37,993 nt of DNA from a virus: the IMG/VR virus record IMGVR_UViG_3300033886_000045, positions 1-37,993 of that record; one strand, given 5' to 3'. The position numbers and the translations under genes were made by a program. This document shows positions 8,491 through 15,564 of this stretch, piece by piece; the first letter of the stretch is position 1, and every line of letters starts with the position of its first letter. Under the pieces are notes generated by a model. The model was not told where the DNA came from. It saw nothing but the letters and a program-made list of their open reading frames with translations, and did no database searches.

Positions 8491-8519
8491 CGTGGGTTGC
8501 CAGTTCAAGGTGGCAGACG

Positions 8520-9731
8520 ATGACACGGACTGCCGATACTATTGACTTGCTGAAAACGTATACAGATGACTACATGCCGACGGCCTATTGGAGCGGCTTC
8601 CACCCTTACCGCCGCTTCCCTGGGTTTTCGCTGGGCGTTGTGCTGGCCATGTTGACTGACCCCAGAGTACTGCTGGGCCTGGGCATTATCAAGGGCGTGC
8701 TGCTTACGAAAATGAAAATCCGTATTGATTGCGACAGTCAGCCAGTACAGGATTTTCTGGAGCGGCAGTTGACCCGCTTTCTTTCTCGCGACGCCCCGAT
8801 AGCCTTGAAGGCGGTTGAGTGGGGCTATAGCTGTTCGGAAGTGTTCTACAAAATCGTAGACGGCCAGTTGCACTACTGGGGACTGCGGGACTTGCACCCG
8901 ATGGACTGCCGCTGTCTGGTGGCCGCAGGTAAGGTCATCGGGGCCAGGATACGGGGGCTGAAACGCGGCTCTGCTACGGACTACCACAGCAGCGACCCGT
9001 TGCTGGTGCCCAAGATATTCTGGCATGTCCAAAGTCGGGACTTCCACCCGTGGTATGGCCGGAGCCGTTTGTTCGGGGCCTTTATCCCCTGGAACGAAAC
9101 GTGGAGCGACGGCGGGTTCCGTGATATACGCCGCTTGTGGTTTTACAAGTACGCCTATGACGGCGGCATCGGCTATCACCCGCCAGGCACTACGCGGATA
9201 GCGGAAACCGGCCAGGAAATCAGCAACCGCGACCTGATGCGTGAGATAATGGAGAAACGACGCACAGGCGGCATCGTTGTGTTGCCCGACAACCCAGAAG
9301 GCGGCAAGCGAATGTGGGAGATATTGCCACCGACGCCCATGCCACTGCCGTCCGGTCTGATGGAATATGGCGAGCAACTGCGCGTCGAGATACTGGAAGG
9401 CATGGGCATACCGCCGGAAGTAGTCCAGGCGGCCCAGGTCGGCAGCGGTTATTCTGGCCGCCGTGTACCGGAAGAAGCCTTCTACTGCTCCTTGCAACAA
9501 AATGCCAATGAACTGATAAATGACTTGGACCAGCAGGTGCTACGGTTTCTGGTACGCTTCAACTTCAAGACCGACGTGCCATACGAATTGACGGTGTACG
9601 GTTTGCTGGCCGAAGAAGAAACGCCGGAGCGTGTTCCGGAACCAACGCTGGCGGAAACACAGCCTGGTCTGACTGAACCACTGCCGCTGGCAGAGCGTCG
9701 CCTCCAGGAGATGCGTACAACCGGTGGCTGA
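8520..9731 (+). CDS. Portal protein (DUF935 / Mu gp29-like)
   Basis: The 403-residue product has the layout of DUF935-type portals. There is an N-terminal helical region, then the segment IALKAVEWGYSCSEVFYKI followed by LRDLHPMDCRC, a central block KIFWHVQSRDFHPWYGRSRL, and EQLRVEILEGMGIPPEVVQA near residue 280-300. The W..GYS..E..Y pattern and the PYGxS-like HPWYGRSR segment are typical of gp29-like portals, which form the dodecameric DNA gate at the capsid vertex. AGGTGG lies six bases before the ATG. It sits about 12.6 kb (circular distance) from the terminase, separated by all head and tail genes, an uncommon order because portal usually follows terminase directly. Confidence 0.7.
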   Translation: MTRTADTIDLLKTYTDDYMPTAYWSGFHPYRRFPGFSLGVVLAMLTDPRVLLGLGIIKGVLLTKMKIRIDCDSQPVQDFLERQLTRFLSRDAPIALKAVEWGYSCSEVFYKIVDGQLHYWGLRDLHPMDCRCLVAAGKVIGARIRGLKRGSATDYHSSDPLLVPKIFWHVQSRDFHPWYGRSRLFGAFIPWNETWSDGGFRDIRRLWFYKYAYDGGIGYHPPGTTRIAETGQEISNRDLMREIMEKRRTGGIVVLPDNPEGGKRMWEILPPTPMPLPSGLMEYGEQLRVEILEGMGIPPEVVQAAQVGSGYSGRRVPEEAFYCSLQQNANELINDLDQQVLRFLVRFNFKTDVPYELTVYGLLAEEETPERVPEPTLAETQPGLTEPLPLAERRLQEMRTTGG

Positions 9732-9732
9732 A

Positions 9733-9760
9733 CTTTATTTCACCGTCTGGACTTTATTTC
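9733..9760 (+). repeat. CTTTATTTCAC direct repeats
   Basis: CTTTATTTCAC occurs at 9733-9743 and 9750-9760, again at 10071-10081, and in reverse complement at 10602-10612, close to the start of the 10620 gene. The copies flank the non-coding switch region around 10 kb. They could be operators or processing sites; the function is not shown. Confidence 0.5.
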
Positions 9761-9782
9761 ACCATTTCGACCGGTGGCCGTT

Positions 9783-10061
9783 ATGCGACGACGTGTGCGG
9801 TATCAGACCACAAGACGCAAGTGGCGGTGGGGGCCGTTGAGCATTATCGACTACCGCTACAAGGTCGGTTCTCCTGGCTGGTACAAGATGCCCTGGAAGG
9901 CACAGCGGCTAAGCGCGTGGCGATACATGCATCTGGTGGCCCGTGGACATCCGCCTGTACACAAATACGGATTGCAGCGTGGTTATACTACCGCAGCCCG
10001 ATTGCGACAGCGCGAGGTGCTGGACTGGCTGGCCAAACGCAAGGCTCTGTACGGCCAGTAG
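9783..10061 (+). CDS. Small basic protein, unknown
   Basis: A 92-residue, strongly basic protein (MRRRVRYQTTRRKWRW at its N-terminus, ending LDWLAKRKALYGQ) with many aromatic residues. It is the last plus-strand gene of the late operon before the 10154-10191 hairpin. Possible roles include nucleic-acid binding or a minor virion protein, but nothing diagnostic is visible. An in-frame GTG at 9774 could add three residues. I prefer the ATG because GGTGG lies just upstream. The 50 bases before the gene carry two copies of CTTTATTTCAC. Confidence 0.45.
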   Translation: MRRRVRYQTTRRKWRWGPLSIIDYRYKVGSPGWYKMPWKAQRLSAWRYMHLVARGHPPVHKYGLQRGYTTAARLRQREVLDWLAKRKALYGQ

Positions 10062-10153
10062 GCCCGGAACTTTATTTCACATCTAGGACCCCCAGTATAT
10101 GGCCAGAAATCTGGGCAACCTCATTTTGGGGGATTTATCCTAACCCAATTTTA

Positions 10154-10191
10154 AAAAACATATATTTTCCCTTAGGAAAATATATGTTTTT
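10154..10191. terminator. Perfect 17-bp AT-rich hairpin, likely bidirectional terminator
   Basis: Arms 10154-10170 and 10175-10191 are perfectly complementary with a 4-base loop (CTTA). The stem begins with A5 and ends with T5, so transcripts from either strand would end in a U-run. It lies between the convergent genes ending at 10061 (+) and 10282 (-), the expected place for a shared terminator. Its stem is AT-rich with only two GC pairs by the loop, so strength is uncertain. Confidence 0.6.
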
Positions 10192-10281
10192 AGACTAATA
10201 GAATCTAGCCTACTTGTGTCTTCTATCCCCAAAAAAGCCACTTGGCCAAACTATGAAAGAAAGGAAGTGAAAGAAAGCCGC

Positions 10282-10452
10282 CTACCGACTGCGCCTTGCC
10301 TTGAGCACTTTGCGCTTGATAGCAGCGGTGGCTTGGGCAGCAGCAGACTCTTTTGTCGCTCCCCGCTCTTGTGCGGACTGGAAAATATGCTTCCACATCC
10401 GCTTTTCTTTCGGTGTGTACTTCCTACCGTAAATCGAACATGTGCGCGGCAT
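10282..10452 (-). CDS. Small basic protein with KYTPKEKRMWKHI-type motif
   Basis: A 56-residue minus-strand protein. I chose the ATG at 10452 because GGAGG lies six bases upstream, an ideal site; a longer in-frame version would start at 10521 without one. The sequence runs YGRKYTPKEKRMWKHIFQSA then ATKESAAAQATAAIKRKV. This pattern (basic turn, E+RMW..I..SA..RG.s...A...A...+) is shared by a family of very small bacterial and phage proteins of unknown function that I recognise only by pattern. It is isolated on the minus strand between two plus-strand operons. A DNA-binding or host-takeover role is possible but not demonstrable here. Confidence 0.6.
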   Translation of the reverse strand: MPRTCSIYGRKYTPKEKRMWKHIFQSAQERGATKESAAAQATAAIKRKVLKARRSR

Positions 10453-10619
10453 ACATGACCTCCAACCTGTCCTGGTACACGAGTGTTTCTTCCAGTATAC
10501 TTCAACAGCGCTGTTGCCCAAACCAGCTTGTCTGTACCACTGCGTACCACCCGTTATAGTGGAATAAAGAAAATGGGTATATAGTGGGTATACTGAACGT
10601 GAAATAAAGGTTTCTCGCT

Positions 10620-12503
10620 ATGCAAGGGCGTGTGAGGATTGCTAGAGGTGGCAAGTCTGTTACTTGTGTTCCGTCTGAAGTCTTGCGCGAGCAGGCCGCC
10701 GAACTGGGCTATCGTACCGACTTCTGGCAGCAGGCCAACAGCCTTACCTTCGAGCGCGGGCTAGGCTATGCCTACGGGCTGTTTCTCCTCACGCGCGAAA
10801 ACCTGGACTTGCTCGAATCGCAGAGCGGCCCATACGGCATATGGTTTCTTTGCGACGGACTGACCGACCAGCAGCAGGCTGTGTACTGTGGTTGGCTGCA
10901 ACCGTTGTCTGTTACGGCCTTGTACGCCACCAGCGCCGCCAGCCCACCAGAGGACTCAATCTATTTGCTGGAACTGGTTAGTACCAGCTTTAGCAACTGG
11001 CACTTTAGTGGTACCTGCCCTAGGGATTACAATGTGGTCAACCCGGCCAAAGCCCTGTTGTCTGGGGCCGACCGATACTACAACTACCAGTCATACGTCT
11101 GGAACTGGTATGACGTCGCAGGACTGGGACGGCTGGAACCACCGCCGCCTTCTTTCCCTCCAGAAAACCTGCTGCTGTACGGGTTGCCGCGTACCAAAGC
11201 CATGCTGCTGGCACTGCGGGCCATTGGGTATGAACTGGTGCTGGACAGAGCTACTGGCAGCTGGTGGGGCGTTCGGCCTGGTACCCAGCAAGCCGGTCTT
11301 GCCGACCTGCTGGAACAGGCTTCTGGTTACTTTCGCTCGGCCACCGTTCCGCGCCCGAACATGGCCACTGCTGTACGTGCGGGCAAGGTGCGTACCGTCT
11401 TTCCAGTGCTCTACCCTTATGAGGCGTTTGCACATCGGGACTGGTTTTCCGAGCAGCCACACCAGGTAAATTGGCGTCGCAAGTACTATATTGATGTTGA
11501 CACTGGCTACGGCGGCGATGGCATTCTGGTAGTCCACGATACAACGCTGGCCTTGCGCAGCGGAGGCCTTGATGACCAGGTACTTAACTTTGCTACGCTC
11601 CAGACCATTGCTAACTACCACAAAGACGTGTACAAGGAGCGCGTTGATTGTCCCTACAACTGGCAGCATTACTTGTTCCTGGGCTTCTGGCCTTTCGAGC
11701 TGGGTGCTGCGGTACGCCGCATACGATGGTCGGACGTCGGCGGCGCGACAACAGAGGTCGAGCTAGGTTGTTTCCCCACCCCCAGTGGACACGGGCCTCA
11801 ACAGCCGTCAAGTGGCTGGCCCGCGCCGCTGGCCAGTCGTGTAGCGGAAATCTGCCAGGCCTGGAACGAGCACTTCTACAATCCTGTAGGTTTCAGTCAT
11901 CGGGCTGTTGGCGTCAAATTGGACGCTTCCGGGCAGTACATGCCTGTACCGTCGGATAAAACGCTTCCTGGCAAGATTGTACGCAACAGGAGAGGGCCAG
12001 ACGGCGGTTTTGTTTATGACGGTGACGAGTGCTGGGTACATTGCTACACCAATGGGCCAGTTTATGCCGCCCCGCTGTTGCCAGGCGTCGCAGGCGGTAT
12101 TCTGGAAAAAGAGGGGCAGTCGCTGCCGCTTGTACACTTGGCTTCTCTGGTGGACTTGACCCTGGCTCGGGCCGTAGAAACCGAAGGGCGGGTGGCTGTG
12201 ACTGGCGCGGAGTTCACTCCGTCAAACCCACTTGGTTTGTTCTACCTTCCGGACGACTATGTGCTGGTAGGACGGACGTCGCAAGACGTGTGGACAGTCC
12301 TGGCCGTCCAGGGTACTGTCCTGGCGGGTACGGTGGTGGCAACGGGAGGGGGGTGGGCGACAGTCCAGCTAGCCGCCGGGGTCACCAAAAATGCGGAGAA
12401 CGTAATGGGCCTGGAGCTTACTGTTGGTCAGACCGTTTTCATCACCCGCGACAGGGATGGCTGGTGGAAGGTTGTATCGGCCCCGCCGCCTCCACAACCG
12501 TAA
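10620..12503 (+). CDS. Large putative virion / receptor-binding protein
   Basis: A 627-residue protein with no recognised enzymatic motif. It is rich in aromatic residues, Gly and Pro and has a C-terminal domain with repeated beta strands (PDDYVLVGRTSQDVWTVLAV, then a GGGWATVQLAAG turn, ending with the Pro-rich tail SAPPPPQP). The order of mixed N-terminal domain, large central domain and small beta C-terminal domain with proline tail is common in tail-tip or fibre proteins. The gene is a single transcription unit separated from the late operon by a terminator-like hairpin. Its ATG is preceded by AAAGG, which overlaps an inverted CTTTATTTCAC element. A tail-associated host-binding function is inference only. 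Confidence 0.5.
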   Translation: MQGRVRIARGGKSVTCVPSEVLREQAAELGYRTDFWQQANSLTFERGLGYAYGLFLLTRENLDLLESQSGPYGIWFLCDGLTDQQQAVYCGWLQPLSVTALYATSAASPPEDSIYLLELVSTSFSNWHFSGTCPRDYNVVNPAKALLSGADRYYNYQSYVWNWYDVAGLGRLEPPPPSFPPENLLLYGLPRTKAMLLALRAIGYELVLDRATGSWWGVRPGTQQAGLADLLEQASGYFRSATVPRPNMATAVRAGKVRTVFPVLYPYEAFAHRDWFSEQPHQVNWRRKYYIDVDTGYGGDGILVVHDTTLALRSGGLDDQVLNFATLQTIANYHKDVYKERVDCPYNWQHYLFLGFWPFELGAAVRRIRWSDVGGATTEVELGCFPTPSGHGPQQPSSGWPAPLASRVAEICQAWNEHFYNPVGFSHRAVGVKLDASGQYMPVPSDKTLPGKIVRNRRGPDGGFVYDGDECWVHCYTNGPVYAAPLLPGVAGGILEKEGQSLPLVHLASLVDLTLARAVETEGRVAVTGAEFTPSNPLGLFYLPDDYVLVGRTSQDVWTVLAVQGTVLAGTVVATGGGWATVQLAAGVTKNAENVMGLELTVGQTVFITRDRDGWWKVVSAPPPPQP

Positions 12504-12509
12504 TCAGGG

Positions 12510-12538
12510 TTGACGCTGTACCTTGCTATGTTTAAAAT
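12510..12538 (+). promoter_or_regulatory. Sigma70-like promoter TTGACG-N17-TAAAAT
   Basis: The -35 TTGACG (12510-12515) and the -10 TAAAAT (12533-12538) are separated by exactly 17 bases. Transcription would start about 30 bases upstream of the HTH gene at 12578. It shares the -35 TTGACGC with the three early promoters further down. Confidence 0.7.
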
Positions 12539-12577
12539 GGATATAGACGACTGTCATATCCACGGGGAGGTACATTT

Positions 12578-12853
12578 ATGCGGTTCGACGGTTTATTGAC
12601 CACAGGACAGGCGGCTGCGATACTTGGGCTGACTACGGTACGGGTATGGCAGCTTGCCAAGAGCGGGCTGTTGCCGCCGGTTGGTCGGATTGGTACCACC
12701 GGGTGCAAACGCTCCGGCACGCTGGTCTTTCTGGCCGAAGACGTACATCGGCTGGCGGGTACTCGCGCCCGACGCCATACCGCTGCCAAAGTGGGCGGTG
12801 GTCGATTACGTGGGAAAAGGAAAAAAGGCCAGGCCCTGGTCAGTCAGCCTTAG
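12578..12853 (+). CDS. MerR/excisionase-like helix-turn-helix protein
   Basis: The 91-residue product begins with the winged-helix signature LLTTGQAAAILGLTTVRVWQLAKSG (positions 6-30), the pattern of MerR- and excisionase-type DNA-binding domains: an alpha-turn-alpha with Q-A-A-x-x-L-G followed by V..W...G.LP. LVFLAEDVHRLA at 48-59 would form the wing and following helix. The C-terminus is highly basic. It has its own strong promoter and a GGGGAGG ribosome binding site, so it is probably a regulator of the lytic programme or a recombination directionality factor. No integrase is seen, which favours a regulator. The last 48 bases overlap the minus-strand nuclease gene tail to tail. Confidence 0.75.
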   Translation: MRFDGLLTTGQAAAILGLTTVRVWQLAKSGLLPPVGRIGTTGCKRSGTLVFLAEDVHRLAGTRARRHTAAKVGGGRLRGKRKKGQALVSQP

Positions 12854-13258
12854 CTGGTACCGCTTCAACTGCCACGTCCGCTTCTGTCTGTTCCAGCACC
12901 ACACCTGTACCTGGTTCCCCGCCTCCAGGATAATCCGCAGCTGCTTCTCGAATTGTAGTATCTTCTGCTGCCGCTGTTGGGCATGGTACTGCGCCGTTAC
13001 TTGAATCAGCAGACAGCCGGACTGCCCAGGCACAATGGCCAGTATATCGGCAAAGCCGAACAGGTCTTGCCGTCGCTTTGCCCACGGGTTCCAGTGTTCC
13101 ACCTTCTGTGCCAGCCAGCCCATTCGGCGGCACAGTGCCAGGCTCCTGGCCGTAACCCGGTAACCAGGACTGGTCTGCGAGCGGCTTGCCCGTGCGCGGG
13201 TCGGCGGGCAGTCCGCCAGCGGCGTATCGTCTTGAAGGCGGTTTCGGCGGTCGGCCAT
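12806..13258 (-). CDS. Divergent PD-(D/E)XK nuclease (VRR-NUC/resolvase-like)
   Basis: The 150-residue product starts at ATG 13258, with GAGGGG nine bases upstream. After a basic N-terminus comes RSLALCRRMGWLAQKVEHWN (a helix followed by a strand), then RRQDLFGFADILAI and CLLIQVTAQYHAQQR. The D in FADILAI followed ten or more residues later by a Q-V-T strand corresponds to the D...(D/E)XK core, with the usual E-x-K replaced by Q-V-T. Variants of this kind (FxDILAI...GIQxT) are familiar in phage and plasmid proteins of the endonuclease fold. The family may resolve or restrict DNA. The gene overlaps another minus-strand ORF in a different frame over almost its entire length. Confidence 0.6.
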   Translation of the reverse strand: MADRRNRLQDDTPLADCPPTRARASRSQTSPGYRVTARSLALCRRMGWLAQKVEHWNPWAKRRQDLFGFADILAIVPGQSGCLLIQVTAQYHAQQRQQKILQFEKQLRIILEAGNQVQVWCWNRQKRTWQLKRYQLRLTDQGLAFFPFPT

Positions 13259-13538
13259 TGGTGTAATCCCCTCGATTGTATGCGTACCGCAGTTGCTGGA
13301 CTCCGTACCGGCGGGCCACAATCTTTTGCACCAGCTTCGAGTGGGGGAACTCCGCTGCCAGAATATCCTGTAGCTGCTGGTCGGTCAACCGTTGCGTCGG
13401 CGGCAACTGCTCATTGGCGCGGAACAGCCCTACGATAAACGTGCGGAAGCCGACGCCGGTTGTCTTGCCCCGAACCCTGGCCCGCCTGTCGCGCTTCTGG
13501 TCTGTGGGTACTGTTATCCGTAGCTGGCGCATGGTCAT
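12840..13538 (-). CDS. Unknown minus-strand protein, 3' half overlapping the nuclease gene
   Basis: A 232-codon frame starting at ATG 13538. The first 105 residues look like a genuine protein: MRQLRITVPTDQKRDRRARV at the N-terminus, then LTDQQLQDILAAEFPHSKLVQK and RRYGVQQLRYAYNRG, basic and helical as in small DNA-binding proteins. From about 13250 onward the frame is low in complexity and is fully overlapped by the well-supported nuclease frame (+1 relative to it). The true 3' end is therefore doubtful: a late stop, a long overlap or a frameshift fusion are all possible. The promoter region on its 5' side contains the 13558-13582 inverted repeat. A regulator role is a guess. Confidence 0.5.
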   Translation of the reverse strand: MTMRQLRITVPTDQKRDRRARVRGKTTGVGFRTFIVGLFRANEQLPPTQRLTDQQLQDILAAEFPHSKLVQKIVARRYGVQQLRYAYNRGDYTNGRPPKPPSRRYAAGGLPADPRTGKPLADQSWLPGYGQEPGTVPPNGLAGTEGGTLEPVGKATARPVRLCRYTGHCAWAVRLSADSSNGAVPCPTAAAEDTTIREAAADYPGGGEPGTGVVLEQTEADVAVEAVPAKAD

Positions 13539-13557
13539 CTAGCCACCCTGTTTTGCC

Positions 13558-13582
13558 GATTACGTTTGTCAAAAACGTAATC
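13558..13582. promoter_or_regulatory. Perfect 10-bp inverted repeat, candidate operator
   Basis: GATTACGTTT (13558-13567), a 5-base spacer, then AAACGTAATC (13573-13582). It lies 20 bases upstream of the minus-strand gene starting at 13538, in the divergent control region facing the early promoter. A dyad of this geometry is typical for a dimeric repressor. Confidence 0.55.
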
Positions 13583-13644
13583 CCTTTCCCTACCCACCAG
13601 TATATTCCGTCTGGTTCCGCTGCACAGTACTGCGGGTCGTCAGG

Positions 13645-13667
13645 TGTTCGCCAGCAGCCCGCTAGCT
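13645..13667 (+). repeat. Degenerate member of the hairpin family
   Basis: GTTCGCCAGCA, three variable bases, then GCTAGCTT. It keeps the arms of the dispersed hairpin family but the loop differs. It lies in the otherwise non-coding control region 13539-13830. Confidence 0.45.
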
Positions 13668-13745
13668 TATCCGCAAGTACCCCTATTTAATTATTACTAA
13701 TCCGATAATCAATTGACCTATCCAAGATTTTTTTCTTTAAAACTA

Positions 13746-13774
13746 TTGACGCAAAGACCTATTTTAGATATATT
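13746..13774 (+). promoter_or_regulatory. Early promoter P1 TTGACG-N17-TATATT
   Basis: The -35 TTGACG (13746-13751) and -10 TATATT (13769-13774) have a 17-base spacer ending TTTTAGA. The same core, including the spacer end and the following AAG.NTAGTGG, is repeated at 15038-15066 and largely at 15481-15509, so this is a promoter family for the early genes. Confidence 0.8.
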
Positions 13775-13830
13775 AAGCATAGTGGTTTTGGTGGTCTATC
13801 CAATAAACACCTAGCAGAAGGAGTAATGTG

Positions 13831-14106
13831 ATGAAGGCCTTTAAGCCCAAGCCCAAGCCTGAGGTAGTAACCTTCAGGCGACCAATTCGGCTGCGCCGCT
13901 GGAAAGAGGGGGTGGAAATCATCCCCTGCCGCAAGGATGTAACGTTGCGGAAGCCCCGCGTGCTCACCGAGGAGGAGCAGATACCGTACAAGTCTGTCCT
14001 CCCCTGGCCCTTCCTTGTGCCTGTTACAAGGGGAGGGCGCTGCGTCCGTGGCGTTTACCTCGTCCAGTGGCACGAATACTACAACAACATTGGACGGTTT
14101 GAGTAA
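13831..14106 (+). CDS. Small basic early protein, unknown
   Basis: The first gene after early promoter P1. The 91-residue product starts at ATG 13831 with AAGGAG seven bases upstream; an adjacent in-frame GTG at 13828 is possible. It is basic at the N-terminus (KAFKPKPKPEVVTFRRPIRL), then has charged segments and a C-terminus VRGVYLVQWHEYYNNIGRFE. No motif is recognised. Its position, size and charge fit an early host-takeover protein. Its stop codon TAA overlaps an ATG at 14106, followed by paired inverted repeats before the next well-supported start. Confidence 0.55.
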   Translation: MKAFKPKPKPEVVTFRRPIRLRRWKEGVEIIPCRKDVTLRKPRVLTEEEQIPYKSVLPWPFLVPVTRGGRCVRGVYLVQWHEYYNNIGRFE

Positions 14107-14123
14107 TGCTTTTCCGCACAAAG

Positions 14124-14191
14124 CCCCTCGTACCTGACCCAGGCGAGGCCGGGTACGAGGGGCGGCGCGGAGCGCCGCAAGACAATTTTTT
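14124..14191 (+). terminator. Tandem hairpins with trailing T-run, attenuator candidate
   Basis: CCCCTCGTAC (14124-14133) pairs with GTACGAGGGG (14153-14162). Next, GCGGCGC-GGA-GCGCCGC (14162-14178) is followed seven bases later by T6 (14186-14191). The second hairpin plus T-run resembles an intrinsic terminator, but the gap makes it weak, so partial termination between the two early genes is likeliest. Alternatively the region is coding, because an in-frame ATG at 14106 reads through it. Confidence 0.45.
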
Positions 14192-14207
14192 AGGAAAGGG
14201 TTTGCCA

Positions 14208-14939
14208 ATGCACACGACTGCTCTTTACATCCCGGTTGTAACAACCCCAGACCGCCGAGAGTGCTATTCTAACGACCGGTGGTACATCATCGCACTGCCC
14301 TGTCGGTGGGCAGCGCTGTGGGTCTTTCCGAAAGACCCACCTGCACCTGTTGCTGCCCCCGGCGACAAGGAGACGGACTGGATTTATCAGGTGCTCGAAG
14401 ACTTTCAGACCAGTTCCTTCAAACCTGGCCCTGGCGAGTCCGGATATGACCGCCGCCGGCTGGAAGGCTTCGACCTGGACGCAATGCGGCCTACGGCCCG
14501 TACCGAAAACTGGATATGCCTGCAACCGGCTGGACGGGCAGCTGCCTTGTTTGATGTGCCCGATTACTTGTTTGTGAGAGCTGTCCGGGTTGTGCCCCAC
14601 CCGGAAAGGCGGAAACGCTGGTCTGTCGGACTGATGGACCGGCAGGACGAGGAGGCCTGGGCGCGTGTCCAGGCGGCTTTTGACGCTGACGGCCTGGTCA
14701 TCTCCAATGAAGCCCTTCAGCTGGCAATGCCTGGCTGGAAGCGGATTGTCTACCAACTGTACGGCCTGCTCGACCTGGAAGAGCGGCCGAAGGACAAAGA
14801 CTGCCTGGACTGGGTGTTCGACCATGACCAACCCAGCAGGCCCACAAACGTGGAGCCTGACGAGGCCCTGGAAGCTACAAGGCGGCTTCTCGCCTTGTAC
14901 CGGCAGCAACTAAAAGAGCGATGGGCGGACTCTGTGTGA
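14208..14939 (+). CDS. Early protein, unknown
   Basis: The 243-residue product starts at ATG 14208, preceded by AGGAAAGGG, the same ribosome binding site style as several other early genes. It contains no recognised domain. Segments include WYIIALPCRWAALWVF, FKPGPGESGYDRRRLEGFDL and a C-terminal helical region ending LLALYRQQLKERW. An in-frame ATG at 14106, coupled to the upstream stop, would add 34 residues. That extension carries PDPGEAGYEGRRG, clearly similar to the internal PGPGESGYDRRR, so the longer form or an internal duplication deserves consideration. It shares promoter P1, possibly attenuated by the preceding hairpins. Confidence 0.55.
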   Translation: MHTTALYIPVVTTPDRRECYSNDRWYIIALPCRWAALWVFPKDPPAPVAAPGDKETDWIYQVLEDFQTSSFKPGPGESGYDRRRLEGFDLDAMRPTARTENWICLQPAGRAAALFDVPDYLFVRAVRVVPHPERRKRWSVGLMDRQDEEAWARVQAAFDADGLVISNEALQLAMPGWKRIVYQLYGLLDLEERPKDKDCLDWVFDHDQPSRPTNVEPDEALEATRRLLALYRQQLKERWADSV

Positions 14940-15037
14940 GCAACCTTGCCTGCGCTGTGCTTTAGTGGAATATAGAAAAAACATCACTATCCCGATAAAC
15001 ATTTGATATAATATAAAAAAAAATTATTCCACGGGTA

Positions 15038-15066
15038 TTGACGCGCTGACCGGCTTTAGATATATT
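15038..15066 (+). promoter_or_regulatory. Early promoter P2 TTGACG-N17-TATATT
   Basis: -35 TTGACG at 15038-15043 and -10 TATATT at 15061-15066, nearly identical to P1 including the spacer end TTTAGA. It lies in a 165-base AT-rich intergenic region and is followed 25 bases later by an AGGAGGT ribosome binding site. Confidence 0.8.
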
Positions 15067-15105
15067 AAGTGTAGTGGGATTGGTAATACGACTAGGAGGT
15101 GACTC

Positions 15106-15492
15106 ATGGAACGCTGGATACCAACACTCGACATTGTAAGCGGGGACGTAATCCGCTGGACAGAAGCCGTCTGGCCGCCGGACTCATGGTCATTGGGGAA
15201 AAAGGCCAGACCTATCGGCACTCGAACCGTGGTGGCCCGCGTGACCAGCGAGAGCTACGGCCAGAAAACCCAGCAACATACCTTCACCCTGATAGTGGTG
15301 GCCAGCGACGGCTGCGAGCCGCTGACGCCGGGCCAGCGCATTATGCGCAAGGGCCGCAACCTCTACCGCGAGGTGCCGCAACGACTGTTGTGGGATGATG
15401 AGCAGCAGCGTCAGCTTGTCGCCCAGGAAAAACACCAGCGCGGCGACGCAGCGCGCCGGAAACGACAAGAGCGACAGCTGTTGACGCAATAG
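15106..15492 (+). CDS. Small early protein, unknown
   Basis: A 128-residue product with a strong AGGAGGT ribosome binding site. The N-terminal part looks like a small beta barrel (IVSGDVIRWTEAVWPPDSW, then VVARVTSESY and FTLIVVASDGCEPLTPGQRI). The C-terminal 45 residues are a highly charged helix (DDEQQRQLVAQEKHQRGD). Such SH3- or OB-like small domains with a helical tail are common in early phage proteins, but no family is recognised. Early promoter P3 overlaps its last codons, so the following genes are transcribed both by read-through from P2 and from P3. Confidence 0.55.
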   Translation: MERWIPTLDIVSGDVIRWTEAVWPPDSWSLGKKARPIGTRTVVARVTSESYGQKTQQHTFTLIVVASDGCEPLTPGQRIMRKGRNLYREVPQRLLWDDEQQRQLVAQEKHQRGDAARRKRQERQLLTQ

Positions 15493-15509
15493 CTAGTTTT
15501 AGACATATT
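15481..15509 (+). promoter_or_regulatory. Early promoter P3 TTGACG-N17-CATATT
   Basis: -35 TTGACG (15481-15486) and -10 CATATT (15504-15509), with the same spacer end TTTTAGA as P1. It overlaps the stop codon of the upstream gene, so the last codons encode both protein and promoter. Confidence 0.7.
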
Positions 15510-15564
15510 AACCATGATGGTTGGGCAATCTAACCGTTAACCCTTGAACGATTGGAGGTGGTCT

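Noticed and set aside
12578-12853. Excisionase as proof of a temperate phage
   Set aside because: MerR/Xis-type HTH proteins often act as regulators. No integrase or attachment site was found.
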